Source: Rhodoferax sp.
Lineage (GTDB): Bacteria; Pseudomonadota; Gammaproteobacteria; Burkholderiales; Burkholderiaceae_C
Assembly (NCBI GenBank): GCA_029866205.1
Contig: JARWZT010000011.1
Location: forward strand, 124,001 to 188,000
Direction: 5' to 3'
DNA: 64,000 nucleotides
Shown here: positions 7,657 through 17,060 of the stretch, piece by piece
Layout: every line of letters begins with the position of its first letter
Numbering within the stretch: position 1 is the first letter of the stretch
Position numbers and translations under genes: made by a program
Notes under the pieces: model-generated
Told to the model about the DNA's origin: nothing
The model's input: only the letters and a program-made list of their open reading frames with translations
The model's database searches: none

Positions 7657-9831
7657 TCAATACGGCGTTTTTTGGGGGTTGGACTCAAAGGTGCGCAGTC
7701 CGGCGCCAATGAGTTCAGGGGGGATATTCAGCGCCCAAGCCGCCGCCACGGCGGCCATCACCATCTCGGGTTGGGCGGCCTTGGTGGGCTTGAGACTGGC
7801 TAGCGGCAACAGCGAAATCTCGTGCGCGCCCTGCGACAGGACAATGGTCCCATCGCGCAAGAACACCGCGCGTTCGCCTGCACCGCGCTGCTGCACCAGG
7901 GTGGGGTGCTCGCCCGACAAACCATAAAAAATCACCTTGCCATCACACAGCTCGGCCAACTCAAGCGACTGCGCGTCGGAGGCATTGAGCACCGCCGTAC
8001 CGCTGGGCAACACCACATCGACCTGGGTCCGCGCCACTTTGTAGTTTTCTTCGCTGTCCAGGATATCGAAGTCGCTTAGGGCGGGCAGCCAGGTCACGTC
8101 GGTTACCACACCGACATCACATTTGTCGTAGGCCAGACCGTGGCCCAGAATGGTGGCGCTGGGGTTCTCAAACACGGCAGCTTGCACCGAACGGTTGATC
8201 AGAATGCGCTGGCCGGCATCCCAATGCGTACTGTCGCGGGCATCCACCCGCCGGCCGTCCAGATACAGGCCTTCGCTGCAGGCCAGACCCACGTGCTTGC
8301 CGCTGATATGGACCAGCCACGCCACCAGACGCGCGATACGACCGGTGTTTTGCGTGCCAGTAATGCCGACAATCGGAATGCGCCCGTTTACTTTGGGAGC
8401 AAACAAATGTTCCATGATCGCATTGCCCACCGGCTGTCCGTCTCCGTTGGCCGGTTTGATATGGGACAGCAGACCCGGGCTGGCGTTGACTTCAATCACG
8501 CAAGCGCGTTGGCTGCTGAGGGGCAGGCTGCAATCTTGCAGCACCATGTCGACCCCGGCAATGTCCAGGCCGACGACGCGGGCCGCCAGTGCCGCCGCGG
8601 CAGCCACGGTGGGATGCACAAGTTCAGTCACGTCCAGCGCGACGTTGCCGTTTCGCTGGATCAGCACGCGCTGGTTCTCGGCGGGTACCGACTGGGGGTT
8701 CAAGCCCACGCGCTCCAACTCAAGAATGATTTCTGCGCTTTCGCTGGGCTTCACCACATTGAGCGGAAAATCCTCGCCCCGTCCGCGACGCGGGTCGCAG
8801 TTGATTTGCAAATCGGCGAGCTGGTCCAGGGTGGAGACGCCGTCCCCTTGCACATAGAGGACATCGCCACGTGCAGCTGCCACCACTTTTTTGCCCACGA
8901 CCAGCAAGCGGTGCTCGTCGCCTTGAATGAATTTCTCAACAATGACGCTGCCCCCGCCCTTGCGGTGCGCCAGGTGATAGGCCGCCTCCACTTCCGGACG
9001 ATCGAGCAGGTTGAGCGAAACGCCGCGCCCGTGGTTGCCGTCATAGGGTTTCACCACCACGGGCAGTCCGATACTTTGGGCAGCTTCCCAGGCGGCTTCG
9101 GCGCTGCGCACCAGTTCGCCTTCGGGAACCGGCACGCCGCAGGCCTGCAGCAGCGATTTGGTCAGGTCTTTGTCACTGGCGATTTCTTCGGCAATGGCCG
9201 ACGTTTGGTCCGTCTCGGCCGTCCAGATGCGGCGCTGGGCGATGCCATAGCCCAACTGCACCAAATTACCCTCAGTGAGGCGAATATGCGGAATGCCACG
9301 CGCCGTGGCCGCGTCAACAATGTGTGCCGTGCTGGGGCCCAGGCAAAGTGAGTCCACCATTTCGCTCAAGTCCGCAATCGCGGCGCCCAGGTCAAATGCC
9401 GTGTCGTTAATGACGGCCACTAGAAAATCGCGGCCGTATTGCAGAGCTGCGCGGCCGACTTGTTCTTGGCGGGTGCGAAAAGCGACCTTGTAGACGCCGA
9501 CTTTGGAGGTCTGGCGCGCTTTGCCGAAACCGGTTCGCATACCTGCGAGGTTTTGCAACTCCAGGCAGACGTGTTCCAGAATATGCGCAGCCCAGGTTCC
9601 CTCACGCAGGCGCTCCAAAAATCCGCCGCGTACGCCGGGGCTGCACTCATGCTCAACCAGGCTGGGCAAGCAAGCGGTCAGGCGGTCCACAAAGCCGGGC
9701 AGGGTGTTGGAGGGAAAATCCTCCAGAGTACCAATGTCCACCCAAGCTTCAATCACTGGCCGGTAGGTCCAGATATTGGGGCCGCGCAGGTAATTAACCC
9801 GCAAAATGTCGATTTTTTTCTGGCTCGTCAT
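7657..9831 (-). CDS. cphA': Second cyanophycin synthetase CphA' (degenerate Mur-domain P-loop)
   Basis: Paralogue of CphA with the same three-part layout: N-terminal domain with LRGPNIWTYRPV, intact ATP-grasp (LPVVVKPYDGNHGRGV, EVNASPG) and Mur-ligase-like domain. The Mur nucleotide loop reads GITGTQNTGRIAR where active enzymes have GTNGKTT, so the Lys and Thr that bind ATP are missing. The domain is also shorter, ending at NPQKTPY. By analogy with CphA2-type enzymes, the ATP-grasp site probably still works while the Arg-adding site does not. I chose ATG 9831 (MTSQKKIDILRV), which starts just before the conserved region; ATG 9870 and TTG 9894 are in-frame alternatives, and no start has a clear ribosome-binding site. 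It is first in the cphA'-cphA operon. Confidence 0.88.
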   Translation of the reverse strand: MTSQKKIDILRVNYLRGPNIWTYRPVIEAWVDIGTLEDFPSNTLPGFVDRLTACLPSLVEHECSPGVRGGFLERLREGTWAAHILEHVCLELQNLAGMRTGFGKARQTSKVGVYKVAFRTRQEQVGRAALQYGRDFLVAVINDTAFDLGAAIADLSEMVDSLCLGPSTAHIVDAATARGIPHIRLTEGNLVQLGYGIAQRRIWTAETDQTSAIAEEIASDKDLTKSLLQACGVPVPEGELVRSAEAAWEAAQSIGLPVVVKPYDGNHGRGVSLNLLDRPEVEAAYHLAHRKGGGSVIVEKFIQGDEHRLLVVGKKVVAAARGDVLYVQGDGVSTLDQLADLQINCDPRRGRGEDFPLNVVKPSESAEIILELERVGLNPQSVPAENQRVLIQRNGNVALDVTELVHPTVAAAAALAARVVGLDIAGVDMVLQDCSLPLSSQRACVIEVNASPGLLSHIKPANGDGQPVGNAIMEHLFAPKVNGRIPIVGITGTQNTGRIARLVAWLVHISGKHVGLACSEGLYLDGRRVDARDSTHWDAGQRILINRSVQAAVFENPSATILGHGLAYDKCDVGVVTDVTWLPALSDFDILDSEENYKVARTQVDVVLPSGTAVLNASDAQSLELAELCDGKVIFYGLSGEHPTLVQQRGAGERAVFLRDGTIVLSQGAHEISLLPLASLKPTKAAQPEMVMAAVAAAWALNIPPELIGAGLRTFESNPQKTPY

Positions 9832-10015
9832 GGAATGGGGTGGATGGATGGGTCCACCGTTGGGGTTCATGGTGCGTTGTGTATTCTCGCTCAAGGGCGC
9901 GCGCGGCCTCGGCCGGCGACCGCCTCAGGCATAGTGGGGGTTGTGTGCAGAATGCGCCACCCGCTGGCAGACCGCTCCGAGCGGGTCGATTTTTTCCAAA
10001 TAGTGATTCAATGAC

Positions 10016-12271
10016 ATGACTTTTGATGTTTCTGCAGTGCCTTCGCCTGCTGGAGAAGTGCCGGCCGCGTGGCGCCAGGCGGTCCAATCGCGGCTGCACC
10101 CTCACGAGAACGTGCATGCCTGCCTGGAGGTTGACTTGGACGAACGTTTGCACTTTGTGCCTTCGATCGTGCTGGCGACAAACCAGCGCCTGCTTAGCCT
10201 GAGTCACGTCGAAGCTGCCGAACAGGCCTGGCCCTACCGTGGCGACTTGACGCTCAACCACCACGACCATGCGGGCGTCGGTCACCTTGAGCTGGCGGAC
10301 GCCCAAGGGCTGCTCCAGCGCTGGCGTTTTACGCTGGGTCAGAACTTGCAGGCCTTGCGGCTGGTGGACCAGTTCAAAACCCGGCAAAACAGCTCGGTCA
10401 GCGGCGAACCGGTCGCCTCGGTCTTGCAATCCGTTTGCCCCAGTTGCAAAGCCCCGCTTGAGCCTGATCAGGAAGAGTGCCCGGTCTGTACCAAGGTGGT
10501 CCACACCCCGCCGTCCACCTGGACGCTGTTGCGCCTGTGGCGCTTTGCGCGGCCCTACCGCGGGCAGTTGCTGCTGGGTTTTGTACTGATGCTCTTGGGC
10601 ACGGCCGCCAGCCAGGTGCCGCCGTACCTGACGATTCCCTTGGTGGACAAAGTGCTGATCCCGTTTCAAAACGGGCAGCAGATCCCACCAGCGACCGTCC
10701 TTTGGTATTTGTCCGGCTTGCTGGGCTCAGGCATATTGGCCTGGGTGTTGAGTTGGGCCAAGACCTATATCTTGGCGCTGGCGTCTGAACGCATTGCGGC
10801 TGATTTGCGAACCACCACCTATGAGCACCTTCTGCGCCTCTCCTTGGAGTACTTTGGCGGCAAACGAACCGGCGACCTGCTGTCTCGGGTGGGCAGCGAG
10901 AGCGACCGTATTGCGGTCTACCTGTCGCTGCACCTGACCGACTTTGCCAGTGACGTGGTGATGATTGTCATGACCGCCGTGATTTTGTTTTCCATGAACC
11001 CGTATCTGGCGTTGATTACGTTGGTGCCACTTCCTTTTATCGGCTGGATGATTCACTTTGTGCGCTACCGCTTGCGCACTGGCTTTGAGAAGATTGACCG
11101 CGTCTGGGGCGAAGTGACCAATGTGCTGGCCGACACCATCCCGGGCATCCGCGTGGTCAAGGCGTTTGCGCAAGAGCAGCGCGAGGCCAAGCGCTTTCGC
11201 GAGGCCAATCGCCACAACCTGCTGGTGAATGACCGCATTAACAAGATTTGGTCGCTTTTTTCGCCGAGCGTCTCGCTCCTCACCGAGATGGGATTGCTGG
11301 TGGTGTGGGGCTTTGGAATCTGGCAGGTGTCCCGGGGCGAGATCACGGTGGGCATGTTGCTGGCGGCCATTGCCTACATCGGGCGGTTTTATGGCCGCTT
11401 GGATTCGATGAGCCGCATCGTGTCAGTCACCCAAAAGTCGGCATCGGCGGCCAAGCGCATCTTCGACATCCTGGACCATGTGTCCAGCGTGCCAGAGCCG
11501 CAAAATCCAGCGCATGTGGACCGGGTACAGGGACGAATTGAGCTGCGCGAGGTGGGTTTCCGGTACGGCAACCGCGCGGTCAACCGGGGCATCAACCTGA
11601 AGATCGCGCCCGGGGAAATGATTGGTTTGGTGGGGCATAGCGGTTCAGGCAAGAGCACGTTGGTGAACCTGATTTGCCGCTTTTACGATGTGTCCGAGGG
11701 CGCGATTTTGGTCGACGGAGTTGATATTCGCTCGTATGCGATTGCCGATTTCCGTCGCAATATCGGCTTGGTACTGCAGGAGCCATTTTTGTTCTTTGGC
11801 ACCATTGCGGAAAACATTGCCTACGGCAAGCCTGAGGCCACACGCAGCGAAATTGTGGCCGCCGCGCGTGCGGCGCATGCGCACGAGTTCATTTTGCGGC
11901 TACCGCACGGCTACGACTCCATGGTGGGGGAGCGTGGTCAGGGGCTTTCCGGTGGCGAGCGCCAGCGCATTTCGATTGCCCGCGCACTGCTGATCGACCC
12001 GCGCATATTGATCCTGGACGAAGCCACCAGCTCGGTCGACTCCGAGACCGAAAAAGAAATCCAGAAAGCCCTGGAAAACCTGGTGCAAGGCCGCACCACC
12101 ATCGCTATTGCCCACCGCCTGTCCACTTTGCATCGCGCTGACCGACTGGTGGTGCTCGACCGGGGCGGCGTGGTGGAAGAGGGCACGCATGACGCGCTCA
12201 TGGCCGCGCAAGGGGCTTATTTCAACCTTTACCAGGCCCAAGCGCGCAATGCCGAGCCCGTGTTAGCGTAA
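10016..12271 (+). CDS. ABC exporter-type transporter (fused permease/ATPase) linked to cyanophycin genes
   Basis: Half-transporter of 751 residues. About 140 N-terminal residues form a domain unlike ordinary exporters, followed by a four-cysteine zinc ribbon (CPSCKAP...CPVC, about 141-159). Next comes a six-helix exporter membrane domain (about 175-470) and an ABC ATPase (about 500-740) with Walker A GHSGSGKST, signature LSGGERQRISIARAL, Walker B ILILDEATS and the H-loop AIAHRLS. It is divergent from cphA'-cphA and 11 bp ahead of a DUF1854 gene. From memory, this pair is found beside cyanophycin genes in other betaproteobacteria; the transported substrate is unknown. The unusual N-terminal domain with its zinc ribbon may be a docking or regulatory part. 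Confidence 0.88.
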   Translation: MTFDVSAVPSPAGEVPAAWRQAVQSRLHPHENVHACLEVDLDERLHFVPSIVLATNQRLLSLSHVEAAEQAWPYRGDLTLNHHDHAGVGHLELADAQGLLQRWRFTLGQNLQALRLVDQFKTRQNSSVSGEPVASVLQSVCPSCKAPLEPDQEECPVCTKVVHTPPSTWTLLRLWRFARPYRGQLLLGFVLMLLGTAASQVPPYLTIPLVDKVLIPFQNGQQIPPATVLWYLSGLLGSGILAWVLSWAKTYILALASERIAADLRTTTYEHLLRLSLEYFGGKRTGDLLSRVGSESDRIAVYLSLHLTDFASDVVMIVMTAVILFSMNPYLALITLVPLPFIGWMIHFVRYRLRTGFEKIDRVWGEVTNVLADTIPGIRVVKAFAQEQREAKRFREANRHNLLVNDRINKIWSLFSPSVSLLTEMGLLVVWGFGIWQVSRGEITVGMLLAAIAYIGRFYGRLDSMSRIVSVTQKSASAAKRIFDILDHVSSVPEPQNPAHVDRVQGRIELREVGFRYGNRAVNRGINLKIAPGEMIGLVGHSGSGKSTLVNLICRFYDVSEGAILVDGVDIRSYAIADFRRNIGLVLQEPFLFFGTIAENIAYGKPEATRSEIVAAARAAHAHEFILRLPHGYDSMVGERGQGLSGGERQRISIARALLIDPRILILDEATSSVDSETEKEIQKALENLVQGRTTIAIAHRLSTLHRADRLVVLDRGGVVEEGTHDALMAAQGAYFNLYQAQARNAEPVLA

Positions 12272-12282
12272 GGAGGCCGCGA

Positions 12283-12804
12283 ATGACAACTCAAGCACTT
12301 GTAACCAGTTCGGTGGCGCAATCCACGTCCTTGGACGCCCCGGCGTTTGCCCTGGAGCTCACGCCTTTTGGCAGGCTGGTATTGACCAACGCGCAAGGCC
12401 AGCGCTTTGAGGGCGTGGTGCCCGTGCGGGCTTTCCCGATTCAGGCGCCAGACGAGGGCCTCTCTATCGTGGACACCGACGGCCACGAGGTCGCCTGGGT
12501 GGCTCACTGGGGCCAGTTGCCCCCGCCCGCGCAAGAGCTGCTACGCCAGGAGCTGGCCCGACGCGAATTTATGCCGATGATTGCACGCATTGTGTCGGTA
12601 AGCAGTTTTTCCACGCCCTGCACCTGGAAGGTGAAAACGGACCGGGGGGATTGTGAATTTGTGCTGCGTGGTGACGAAGACATCCGCCGCGTGGGCACCG
12701 ACAACACGCTCCTGATTGCCGATGCCCACGGCATCCAGTACCTGGTGCCGGACCAACTGGCGCTGGATACGCACAGCAAAAAAATCCTGGACCGCTTTTT
12801 GTAG
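12283..12804 (+). CDS. DUF1854 family protein, partner of the cyanophycin-linked ABC transporter
   Basis: Small soluble protein of 173 residues with no signal peptide or membrane segment. The sequence fits the DUF1854 family, whose function is not established. The C-terminal half has the conserved-looking WKVKTDRGDCEF and RRVGTDNTLLIADAHG stretches, suggesting a beta-rich fold. It has a strong ribosome-binding site (AAGGAGG shortly before ATG) and starts 11 bp after the ABC transporter gene, so the two are one operon. The link to cyanophycin is through position and remembered co-occurrence, not a visible catalytic site. Confidence 0.78.
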   Translation: MTTQALVTSSVAQSTSLDAPAFALELTPFGRLVLTNAQGQRFEGVVPVRAFPIQAPDEGLSIVDTDGHEVAWVAHWGQLPPPAQELLRQELARREFMPMIARIVSVSSFSTPCTWKVKTDRGDCEFVLRGDEDIRRVGTDNTLLIADAHGIQYLVPDQLALDTHSKKILDRFL

Positions 12805-12923
12805 CGCGGGACGCGTCCGGCTTTGGTGCCAGCGTTGAGGCATCGATACCTTCTGACGCGCCTTCCACCCCCAAAAAGGGTTAATCGTTCAAGCGCAGAA
12901 ACCCAGACGTTGGGCCCGGGCGG

Positions 12924-13235
12924 CTACCACGCGATCTTGCCCGTCAAGATTTCAAACCACATGCGCCAGTCCCCCATCAGGCTGTAGCGCGGGTATTTGA
13001 ATGTGGCAGGTTTGTTGTGCTCGAAAAAGAAATGTCCCACCCAGGCAAAGGCATAGCCCTGCAGCAGTGCCACCAGCACCAACTCCGGCGCGCGCGTGAG
13101 CAGTGCCGCTACCAACAGTACGGCAGCAATGCTGGTGCCCACAAAGTGCAGCCGCCGTGACACCTGGTTGGCGTGTTCGTTCAGATAAAACGGATAAAAG
13201 TCGGCAAAGCTGTCAAAGCGCTCTGGGGTATCCAT
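12924..13235 (-). CDS. Mpo1-like / DUF962 membrane protein
   Basis: Short membrane protein of 103 residues, beginning MDTPERFDSFADFYPFYL at ATG 13235, which has a good AGGAG site 6-7 bases upstream; an upstream in-frame start would add 23 residues with no support. After FYLNEHANQVSRRLHFVGT come two hydrophobic segments (about 30-65) and the HFFFEHNKPATF motif with conserved His. Mpo1 of yeast is an Fe-dependent dioxygenase acting on 2-hydroxy fatty acids, and its histidines are present here, but bacterial members are mostly uncharacterised. It stands alone between the DUF1854 gene and purM. Confidence 0.8.
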   Translation of the reverse strand: MDTPERFDSFADFYPFYLNEHANQVSRRLHFVGTSIAAVLLVAALLTRAPELVLVALLQGYAFAWVGHFFFEHNKPATFKYPRYSLMGDWRMWFEILTGKIAW

Positions 13236-13337
13236 GGGGGGCTCCTGCGGTGATCTGCTGGGGCCGATGGTAATGCCGGACCCGCGTCTTTCAACCCCGC
13301 GCAAGGATTTTCAACTGGCCATCGGCAGCAGTTGGCT

Positions 13338-14411
13338 TCAGCCCACCACCCGCACCGCCGCTCCATCGCCCTGAGCGGCGATCACACCTATCTCAAACAC
13401 TTGCTCGCCGCTGGCACGCAGAGTGGCCGTACAGGCGGCCGCGGCGGCGGCATCCACCACCACCACCATGCCGATGCCGTTGTTGAAAGTGCGGTTCATT
13501 TCGATGTCGTCAATGCCCGCCGTGGTTTGCAGCCAGGCGAACAGCTCGGTTTGGGGCCAGCTGCCTTTGGTCAGCACTGCGGCACAGCCTTCAGGCAGCA
13601 CGCGGGGAATGTTTTCGAGCAGGCCGCCCCCTGTGATGTGGGCCAGGGCTTTGATGCCGCCCCCATCTTCACTGTGGGGATGTGCGGCCAAGGCGGCGAG
13701 CACGTTTTTTACATACAGGCGGGTGGGCTCCATCAGCGCGTGTTTGAAGGGTTTGCCGTCCAAGGTGGCGGGCAGCTGGTCACCCGCGCGTTCAATGCAC
13801 TTGCGTACCAGGCTGAAGCCGTTGGAATGCACGCCGTGCGATGCCAATCCCAGCACCACGTCACCCGGACGCACGCTCTGGCCCGTCAGGATTTTGGATT
13901 TCTCAACGGCGCCGACCGCAAAACCTGCCAGGTCGTATTCGCCTGCGGGGTACATGCCGGGCATCTCAGCGGTTTCGCCACCAATCAGTGCGCAGCCGGA
14001 CAGCTCACAGCCTTTGGCGATGCCGCCAATCACCGCTGCAGCCGTGTCCACGTCGAGCTTGCCGCAGGCAAAGTAGTCCAAAAAGAAGAGGGGCTCGGCA
14101 CCTTGCACCAACACGTCGTTGACGCTCATGGCCACCAAGTCAATGCCGACCGTGTCGTGCATATTCCACTCAAATGCCAATTTGAGCTTGGTGCCCACGC
14201 CGTCGGTGCCGCTCACCAGCACTGGCTCCTTGTAGCGTTTGGGTACTTCAAAGAGCGCGCCAAAGCCGCCAATCCCTGCCAGCACACCTTCGCGCATGGT
14301 TTTCTTGGCCAAGGGCTTGATGCGTTCCACCAGCGCGTCGCCTGCGTCAATGTCCACGCCGGCGGCTTTGTACGACAGGGGGGTGGAAGTGGGGGGCAAG
14401 GAAGAGGTCAT
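13338..14411 (-). CDS. purM: Phosphoribosylformylglycinamidine cyclo-ligase (AIR synthetase)
   Basis: Fifth step of purine synthesis: ATP-dependent closure of FGAM to aminoimidazole ribotide in the cytosol. The protein of 357 residues starts at ATG 14411 ([18 protein letters not shown]). Landmarks are [20 protein letters not shown] at the N-terminus, the [17 protein letters not shown] nucleotide/metal loop, [18 protein letters not shown], and [16 protein letters not shown]. The C-terminal half includes [17 protein letters not shown]. It is divergent from the AI-2E-type permease gene with a 125-bp gap that should hold both promoters. This arrangement next to the permease and hda is common in Comamonadaceae. 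Confidence 0.96.
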   Translation of the reverse strand: MTSSLPPTSTPLSYKAAGVDIDAGDALVERIKPLAKKTMREGVLAGIGGFGALFEVPKRYKEPVLVSGTDGVGTKLKLAFEWNMHDTVGIDLVAMSVNDVLVQGAEPLFFLDYFACGKLDVDTAAAVIGGIAKGCELSGCALIGGETAEMPGMYPAGEYDLAGFAVGAVEKSKILTGQSVRPGDVVLGLASHGVHSNGFSLVRKCIERAGDQLPATLDGKPFKHALMEPTRLYVKNVLAALAAHPHSEDGGGIKALAHITGGGLLENIPRVLPEGCAAVLTKGSWPQTELFAWLQTTAGIDDIEMNRTFNNGIGMVVVVDAAAAAACTATLRASGEQVFEIGVIAAQGDGAAVRVVG

Positions 14412-14536
14412 GAGGTTGATCGCGCGCTGGCGCAAGGGGGCAAGGCTAAGAGGAAGCGCCAGGCTGCTGCGCAGGACCGGCTCGATAGAATCAACCCAGA
14501 TTTTAAGGGTTCGCCCCAACGCACCAAGGAGGCGCC

Positions 14537-15634
14537 ATGACAGATTCGCAGAAAAGGTTCGCCGGTTGGGCTTCCATTGCCGGTGTTTTCCTGTTGATGC
14601 TGTGGTTTTTGGCCCCGGTCATGGCCCCGTTTGTCGTGGCCTGCGTACTGGCATATGCACTCACCCCCTTGGTGGACTGGTTGGACGCGGCATTTCAGGG
14701 TCGTGTACCCAGGGTGCTCGCAGTGCTGGTGGTGGAACTGCTGTTTGTGTTGTTGGCGCTGGGGCTGGTGTTGCTGATCGTACCGATACTGGTGAAAGAA
14801 CTGCCCCTGATGCGCGACCAGTTGCCGATTTTTTTGGACAAACTGAATACCGCCGCGCAGCCTTTGCTTCGCAAGATGGGCATCAAGCTGAGTTTGGACC
14901 TGCCCAGTATCAAGGCGTTTGTCATGACCTACCTGAATGCCAATTTCGAAGACACCCTGGGCTCGGTCATGGCCTCGGTCAAACTCGGTGGAAGTGCTGC
15001 GCTGGCCGTGCTGGGTAATGTCGTACTGATTCCAGTGGCACTTTTTTACCTGCTGATGGACTGGGAGCGCTTCATGCGGACACTGCGGGAGCTGATTCCG
15101 CCCCGCCTGCGTGCTGCAACCGACAGCTTTTTGAAGGAGTCAGACCAGGTCTTGGGCGAATACCTGCGTGGTCAACTGGTGGTGATGGGCGTGCTGGCGG
15201 TGTACTACAGCGTGGGATTGGCGCTCTTTGGGCTGGACTTGGCTTTGCCGATTGGCACTTTTACCGGGCTGGCGGTGTTTGTGCCCTATCTGGGCTACGG
15301 CCTGGGCCTGGTGTTGGCGCTACTGGCCGGTTTGTTGGAGTTCTCCAATGCGGGGGGGGCAACACAGGCGGTGCTGATGGTGGCCGTGGTCTACGGGCTG
15401 GGCCAGATGGTCGAGAGCTTCTTCCTGACGCCGCGCCTGGTCGGCGAGCGGATTGGGCTGCACCCGTTGGCCGTTATTTTTTCTTTGTTGGCCTTCGGCC
15501 AGCTGTTTGGTTTTATTGGGATTTTGGTGGCTTTGCCAGTTAGCGCCGTGCTGCTGGTGGCGGTGCGCCGCGTGCGGTCGGGCTATCTTGCCAGCGGTCT
15601 GTACCAAGGTTCTGAGCCTACCCAGGGTTCCTGA
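14537..15634 (+). CDS. AI-2E family transporter (PerM-like permease)
   Basis: Polytopic inner-membrane protein of 365 residues with about seven or eight hydrophobic segments. It has the family's long central loop between helices (about 90-160, including [17 protein letters not shown]) and the late [20 protein letters not shown] and [20 protein letters not shown] motifs. Members export varied small molecules or ions; AI-2 transport itself is proven for only some. A ribosome-binding site AAGGAGG precedes the ATG. The hda gene starts 7 bp downstream, so the two are probably co-transcribed. Confidence 0.88.
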   Translation: MTDSQKRFAGWASIAGVFLLMLWFLAPVMAPFVVACVLAYALTPLVDWLDAAFQGRVPRVLAVLVVELLFVLLALGLVLLIVPILVKELPLMRDQLPIFLDKLNTAAQPLLRKMGIKLSLDLPSIKAFVMTYLNANFEDTLGSVMASVKLGGSAALAVLGNVVLIPVALFYLLMDWERFMRTLRELIPPRLRAATDSFLKESDQVLGEYLRGQLVVMGVLAVYYSVGLALFGLDLALPIGTFTGLAVFVPYLGYGLGLVLALLAGLLEFSNAGGATQAVLMVAVVYGLGQMVESFFLTPRLVGERIGLHPLAVIFSLLAFGQLFGFIGILVALPVSAVLLVAVRRVRSGYLASGLYQGSEPTQGS

Positions 15635-15641
15635 CACCACC

Positions 15642-16313
15642 ATGCAGCAAATCGCGCTTGATATTGGCCTGGCCACAACGCCCACGCTGGAAAACTATTT
15701 TCCAGGGCCCAATGCGGCTGCGCTGGCCCACCTGCAGCACTGGGTCGGTGCGCGTGCCGACGGTGCTCCCAGTTACCTTTGGGGCCCCGAGGGCAGCGGC
15801 AAAACCCATTTGCTCCAAGCCGCAGTGGCGGCCCTGCGGGCGCAAGGCCTAAGGGTCGGCTGTCTCAGCGCCCAGACGCAGGAGCCGGCTGCATTTGATG
15901 AATCGTGGGCCGCCGTGGTGATGGACGATGTGCACCTGTATTCAGAAGCGCTGCAGCACAAGGCGTTCAGTTGGTTTGTGCAGGCCCAAACGCTGTTGCG
16001 TCCCGTTTTGGCGGCTGGCCGCGCGGCGCCCGTGGATTTAACCCTGCGCGAGGACTTGCGGACCCGCTTGGGTTGGGGCCATGTGCTGGGTTTGCAGCTG
16101 CTTGACGAGACGCAAAGCCGCGCCGTGCTGCGCCAAGCGGCGGACGCCCGTGGCCTGGTCCTGAGTGACGAGGTCATGGATTTCACCTTGCGCCGCTTCA
16201 GCCGCGACCTGGGAAGCCTGATGCAACTGCTTGACACCTTGGACCGGTACGCTCTGCAAACCCAGCGTGCCCTTACCATTCCCCTTGTGAAATCTATGCT
16301 GGAGAACGCATGA
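15642..16313 (+). CDS. hda: DnaA regulatory inactivator Hda
   Basis: AAA+ protein that works with the sliding clamp to make DnaA hydrolyse its ATP, preventing re-initiation. The start at ATG 15642 gives 223 residues and places a clamp-binding-like motif (QQIALDIGL) at the very N-terminus, as in Hda. Walker A is WGPEGSGKTHLL (about 47-58) and the Walker B region is VVMDDVHLY. The C-terminal end resembles the Hda lid (RRFSRDLGSLMQLLDTLDRY). It lacks the DnaA DNA-binding domain. The stop overlaps the next gene's start (ATGA), pointing to translational coupling with the HAD hydrolase. Confidence 0.92.
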   Translation: MQQIALDIGLATTPTLENYFPGPNAAALAHLQHWVGARADGAPSYLWGPEGSGKTHLLQAAVAALRAQGLRVGCLSAQTQEPAAFDESWAAVVMDDVHLYSEALQHKAFSWFVQAQTLLRPVLAAGRAAPVDLTLREDLRTRLGWGHVLGLQLLDETQSRAVLRQAADARGLVLSDEVMDFTLRRFSRDLGSLMQLLDTLDRYALQTQRALTIPLVKSMLENA

Positions 16314-16996
16314 CACTGCCCAAGTTGGCCCTGTTTGACCTGGACCACACCCTGCTGCCCATTGATTCGGATTATTCGTGGGGCCAGTTCACGGCTGCGC
16401 GCGGCTGGACGGACCCGGTGGAATTTACCCGTCAAAACGATGCTTTTTATACCCAATACAAGGCGGGCACGCTGGATATCTTTGAATATGCCCGGTTTGC
16501 CACCGCCGCATTCGTGCGTCAGGGCGAGGCCCAGAGCCTGGCCGCGCACGCCGACTACATGCGCACCGTGGTGCAACCGGCGCTCAAGCCCCAGGCACTG
16601 CAGCTGGTACAGCAGCACAAAGACGAGGGCGCGACCGTGATCGTGGTGACGGCCACCAATGAATTTGTGACCCGCCCAATTGCCGAGGCCTTGGGTGCCG
16701 ACGCGCTGATGGCGGTGGACCTGGAGCGTGACACTGCGCCTGGTGGCAGCGGCTGGTTTACCGGTGAGGTGCGCGGCATTCCGAGCTTTCGCGAAGGCAA
16801 GGTGCTGCGGGTGGAGGCCTGGCTGGCCGAGCGCGGCCTGGGCTGGGGTGATGTGCACAGCACCTTCTACTCCGATTCCATCAACGACCTCCCGCTCCTC
16901 GAAAAAGCGGATGTGCCGGTTGCCACCAACCCCGACGACCCTTTGCGCGCCATAGCCCAGGCGCGCGGATGGCGCATACTCGAACTGTTCAACTAG
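16310..16996 (+). CDS. HAD-IB family phosphatase (phosphoserine phosphatase-like)
   Basis: Cytosolic phosphatase of 228 residues with the HAD motifs in order: I, LFDLDHTLLPIDSD (nucleophile Asp in DxDHT, about residue 9); II, VTATNEFVTRPIA (Thr); Lys in SFREGKVLRV; and III/IV, YSDSINDLPLLE. A helical cap lies between motifs I and II, as in SerB-type enzymes. The substrate is uncertain; in this position next to hda and pcnB such genes are usually annotated as generic HAD-IB hydrolases. It overlaps hda by 4 bases and is followed after 64 bases by pcnB. Confidence 0.85.
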   Translation: MTLPKLALFDLDHTLLPIDSDYSWGQFTAARGWTDPVEFTRQNDAFYTQYKAGTLDIFEYARFATAAFVRQGEAQSLAAHADYMRTVVQPALKPQALQLVQQHKDEGATVIVVTATNEFVTRPIAEALGADALMAVDLERDTAPGGSGWFTGEVRGIPSFREGKVLRVEAWLAERGLGWGDVHSTFYSDSINDLPLLEKADVPVATNPDDPLRAIAQARGWRILELFN

Positions 16997-17060
16997 GCGC
17001 CAGTTCCTGGCCCCGTCGCGCCTTCACGCCGCTCCTGCAGCGTATGCGCCCCAAGGAAAT

